The notes under the pieces were generated by a model, which was not told the DNA's origin, did not search any database, and saw only the letters and a program-made list of their open reading frames with translations. Positions 61,793 through 64,000 of a stretch of DNA of 64,000 nucleotides are shown one piece after another (the stretch's first letter is position 1; every line of letters begins with the position of its first letter). The position numbers were made by a program, and so were the translations under genes. Origin of the DNA: an uncultured Bacteroidia bacterium (GTDB taxonomy: Bacteria > Bacteroidota > Bacteroidia > Bacteroidales > UBA932); assembly GCA_902785825.1 (NCBI GenBank), contig CACZZZ010000002.1, forward strand, positions 124,001 to 188,000. Reading direction: 5' to 3'.

Positions 61793-62999
61793 AGGCCTCG
61801 ACATCATCCTTCCACCTGGCCTTGATCTCATCGGCTGAAGCGCCTTTAAGGATCATCTCCCGGACATATCCCGTTCCGGCGAGTTTATCGAAAAAGCTTG
61901 AGAAGAATTTCTCTCCGATGCCGAGTCCCTTGAAAGCCGTGATCACATATTCCAGATCAACCCCTTTCTCCCAAATTGTCTCGAAGGGAATATCCCTCAA
62001 GTCATACCCATAGCAAAGCTGATCCTTCAATGGAGGATTTTTCGCTCCAGGAACACTTCGCGGCGTGAATGAATATGGTGAGGAAACGGGCATGCCCGGG
62101 TGGCCGAATATCTCGAACGGAGCGTTTGTCCCGCGTCCGAGCGACATGACTGTCCCCTCAAAAAAACAAGTCGAGGAATAGAGATATATCGCCCTCAATG
62201 ACTTTAGGTTAGGAGATGGTGGGACTATAAGCCCCGTCTTGGTCTGATGGGTATATCCCAGGCATGGCACGACATCGAGGTCGCATTTGACACCACCTTC
62301 AAGCCAGCCCTCACCGTTGATCATCAAGGCCAGTTCCCCAAGCGTCATCCCATGGACAGTCGGAACCGGGATCGTCCCGACTCCGGACTTGTACTCCGGC
62401 TCGAGGACAGGACCATCCACATAGAACCCGTTCGGATTTGGCCGGTCAAGGACAATTACTTTCTTCCCGGAAGCGGCGCAAGATTCCATCAGGTGAGACA
62501 TCGTGATGTAGTACGTGTAATACCTCAACCCTACGTCCTGGATGTCCACAAGAAGGACGTCAAACTTGGTCATATCCTCCGGCCTGGGATGTTTCAAGGC
62601 TCCGAACAGCGAGACTATCTCTACTCCTGTCTTAGGATCCTTGCCGTTCTCGACCATCTCACCCGCGTCAGCGTCTCCCCGGAAACCGTGTTCTGGAGAG
62701 AATATAAGCCTCACATCAACGCCTTTTTCAATCAGGGCATCGACGACGTGAGGGCCTAAACCCTTATCCGTCACCTTGTTCCCGACTATTCCCGTGTGGT
62801 TGCTAAAGACAGCCACCCGTTTATTCTTCAGGCCCGGGACATATTCCTCAAACCGCTCGTCCCCAAGGGTCACCTCGTTCCCGAGCCTGTCTGTCGGCCT
62901 GCTCCCGAGCGTCTTACCCGGCTGCCCGCAAGACAGAAGGCAAGACAGGAGCCCCGCGCCCAACGCCAGCGTTCTGAATAATCCGTTAATATTCCGCAT
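61752..62999 (-). CDS. namZ: NamZ-type exo-beta-N-acetylmuramidase (DUF1343), lipoprotein
   Basis: A 415-residue protein. The signal GAGLLSCLLSCGQ carries a lipobox (LLSC), so it is probably a lipoprotein. The family pattern is clear: RVAVFSNHTGIVG near residue 60, LIFSPEHGFRGDADAG near 100, VLLVDIQDVGLRYYTYYITM near 149-168, VLDRPNPNGFYVDGPVLE near 187 and TNAPFEIFGHPG. DUF1343 proteins include NamZ, which removes terminal MurNAc from peptidoglycan fragments, so a role in wall recycling is likely. It lies 32 bases after atpG on the minus strand and overlaps the 3' end of the CotH gene. Confidence 0.9.
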   Translation of the reverse strand: MRNINGLFRTLALGAGLLSCLLSCGQPGKTLGSRPTDRLGNEVTLGDERFEEYVPGLKNKRVAVFSNHTGIVGNKVTDKGLGPHVVDALIEKGVDVRLIFSPEHGFRGDADAGEMVENGKDPKTGVEIVSLFGALKHPRPEDMTKFDVLLVDIQDVGLRYYTYYITMSHLMESCAASGKKVIVLDRPNPNGFYVDGPVLEPEYKSGVGTIPVPTVHGMTLGELALMINGEGWLEGGVKCDLDVVPCLGYTHQTKTGLIVPPSPNLKSLRAIYLYSSTCFFEGTVMSLGRGTNAPFEIFGHPGMPVSSPYSFTPRSVPGAKNPPLKDQLCYGYDLRDIPFETIWEKGVDLEYVITAFKGLGIGEKFFSSFFDKLAGTGYVREMILKGASADEIKARWKDDVEAFKRLRQPYLLYPE

Positions 63000-63031
63000 A
63001 ATAATCCTTTGTCCTGATGAAAAAAGATTTC

Positions 63032-64000
63032 CTATTGCAGGGAACCGCCGACAATGTCGAGAATCTCTGAGGTGATCTTTTGCTGGCGGCCCTTGTTGTA
63101 CTCGAGAGTAAGTTGCTCAAGCAGATCATTCCCATTATCGGTGGCCGTCTGCATGGCCACGGTACGGGCGGCGTGCTCGGCCGCGTTGCTGTCCAGGAGA
63201 GTCGTGTATATCTTCAGGCGCTGGACCTTAGGAAGTAGCTCAGCGAGAAGTTCGGAGCGAGATGGCTCGATGATCACATCAGATCCTTCGCTATCGCTCA
63301 GGATGACAGGACCAGCAGCCTGCGATGGCATCGCCGCTGTCCCAAGGCCGAAATCAGCCGCGGCGCCGTTGGAGACTGAGGCCATCGGGAGAAATGTTTC
63401 CCGGACAGTCGGCTGTGAGGCCGTGGATTTGAAATGGTTATACAACAGCTCTACCTTCGAGAAACGGCCGGAAGTGAATCCTTCAATAAGTTCCTGAGCC
63501 AAAGCGGAAGCGGCGTCATAGCCCGGAGAATCCGCCATCTTTGAATAATCCGCGGGAGACTGGAATCCGGCCTTGCGCATCGCCTCTGCCATTTTCCGGC
63601 CTACGGAATATACGACGATATCGTCGTCCGGGAATCCAGCGGAGCGATATTCATCGATCACCCCAATGGTCTTGCGGATCACATTGCTGTTGAAGGCCCC
63701 GCAAAGGGAAGAATTAGAGGAGAACGCGACGATGGCGACGCGGCTCTGAAGGGGATCATCGGTCGAGCCGGGAATGACAGCTGGTGCAGCCGCTGGCCCA
63801 AGGCCGTACTCAGCTGCAGCGAAGCGAGAATGGACGCGGCCGGGGCCAGACGGCGCACCGGCGTCAAGCGCACCAGCGTCAAGACCTGCCGCCATCAGCC
63901 TGTCCAAAATACTCTGCAGCTGACGCTCGTACGGAAGCATGTTGGTAATCGCCTGCTGAGCCTTGCGCAGCTTCGCCGACGCCACAAGCTTCATCGCCGA
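63032..64000 (-). CDS. atpG: ATP synthase gamma subunit (N-terminus cut by right edge), with two inserted segments
   Basis: The rotating central stalk of F1 ATPase. The visible frame starts within the conserved N-terminal helix (SAMKLVASAKLRKAQQAI) and runs to a stop at 63032; about 20 residues are missing beyond the edge. FSSNSSLCGAFNSNVIRK and the C-terminal AAEHAARTVAMQTATDNGND and LTLEYNKGRQQKITSEIL are typical. Two extra stretches stand out: one of about 45 residues (63752-63886, GLDAGALDAGAPSGPG onward) before the Rossmann part, and one of about 30 (63279-63372) that reads NGAAADFGLGTAAM and VILSDSEGS. Both contain a shared 32-base block. The frame is open throughout. Confidence 0.93.
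   Translation of the reverse strand, partial: SAMKLVASAKLRKAQQAITNMLPYERQLQSILDRLMAAGLDAGALDAGAPSGPGRVHSRFAAAEYGLGPAAAPAVIPGSTDDPLQSRVAIVAFSSNSSLCGAFNSNVIRKTIGVIDEYRSAGFPDDDIVVYSVGRKMAEAMRKAGFQSPADYSKMADSPGYDAASALAQELIEGFTSGRFSKVELLYNHFKSTASQPTVRETFLPMASVSNGAAADFGLGTAAMPSQAAGPVILSDSEGSDVIIEPSRSELLAELLPKVQRLKIYTTLLDSNAAEHAARTVAMQTATDNGNDLLEQLTLEYNKGRQQKITSEILDIVGGSLQ
63279..63372 (-). repeat. Repeat insert 2 in atpG, with the AGCGAAGGATCT element
   Basis: Contains a 28-base version of the widespread repeat (63281-63308), with AGCGATAGCGAAGGATCT in place of AGCGAAGCGAAGGATCT; the extra base moves the reading phase so it encodes SDSEGSD. Next to it (63333-63364) is a 32-base block shared with the other atpG insert, 27 of 32 bases identical. 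Confidence 0.8.
63752..63886 (-). repeat. Repeat insert 1 in atpG
   Basis: Encodes an Ala/Gly/Pro-rich stretch absent from usual AtpG. Bases 63789-63820 form the 32-base block shared with insert 2; they are followed on the minus strand by TGTCATTCCCGGCTCGACCG, similar in start to the other repeat family. GACGC(T/C)GGTGCGC occurs twice in tandem at its 5' side, giving LDAGALDAGA. Confidence 0.75.

Overview
The window looks like chromosomal DNA of an uncultured member of the Bacteroidales (phylum Bacteroidota), probably from a gut-like habitat. The supporting signs are a type III glutamine synthetase, an Rnf complex with the gene order B-C-D-G-E-A, a division/cell-wall cluster with FtsL and MraY of the Bacteroidota type, DUF3857/transglutaminase proteins, a NamZ-type muramidase, many secreted glycan- and peptide-degrading enzymes, and several -7 promoter boxes of the Bacteroidota form TAnnTTTG. 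GC content is moderately high. The genus cannot be decided from the sequence.

Layout. 1-6501 (minus strand): the N-terminal part of glutamine synthetase III, then a GT-C glycosyltransferase, a duplicated LAB_N membrane protein and a GT2 glycosyltransferase, which together look like a three-part lipid-linked glycosylation module, and a DPP IV-like peptidase. 6549-9746 (plus): a secreted sialidase fused to a large C-terminal domain I cannot name. 9777-27441 (plus): a terminator, MraZ-box-like repeats and a promoter, then mraZ-rsmH-ftsL-ftsI-murE-mraY-murD-ftsW-murG-murC-ftsQ-ftsA-ftsZ, closing with gltX. 27510-30510: a divergent pair, an SGNH esterase and a second sialidase-like protein. 30517-42768 (minus): two M23 peptidases, a MerR-like regulator, a Nif3-like protein, a zinc-ribbon coiled-coil protein, dnaB, a DUF3108 protein, rseC, rnfBCDGEA and a small barrel protein. 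42855-51815 (plus): alaS, an LptF/G-permease-Fmt fusion, thiamine pyrophosphokinase, a NapH/NapG-like polyferredoxin and a ferredoxin-containing aldo/keto reductase. 51810-63031: a beta-helix protein, tRNA-Ser(GGA), a phosphodiesterase whose 3' end runs antisense through that tRNA, two transglutaminase-fold proteins, a Gfo/Idh/MocA oxidoreductase, a CotH-family lipoprotein candidate and a NamZ muramidase. 63032-64000: ATP synthase gamma subunit, cut by the right edge.

The most unusual feature is a set of short GC-rich repeats, several built on the core AGCGAAGCGAAGGATCT, that sit in frame inside conserved housekeeping genes (GT-C transferase, murE, ftsA, fmt, polyferredoxin, atpG) without breaking the reading frame. 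Related pieces also occur in a 114-bp intergenic element with perfect 21-bp inverted ends. They seem to enter loops and linkers and create new peptide segments. Other points of interest are the permease-formyltransferase fusion, the sialidase fusion and the phosphodiesterase gene that stops being recognisable exactly at the tRNA 3' end. I see no CRISPR array, prophage, transposase or rRNA, and no gene-free stretch longer than 300 bases.
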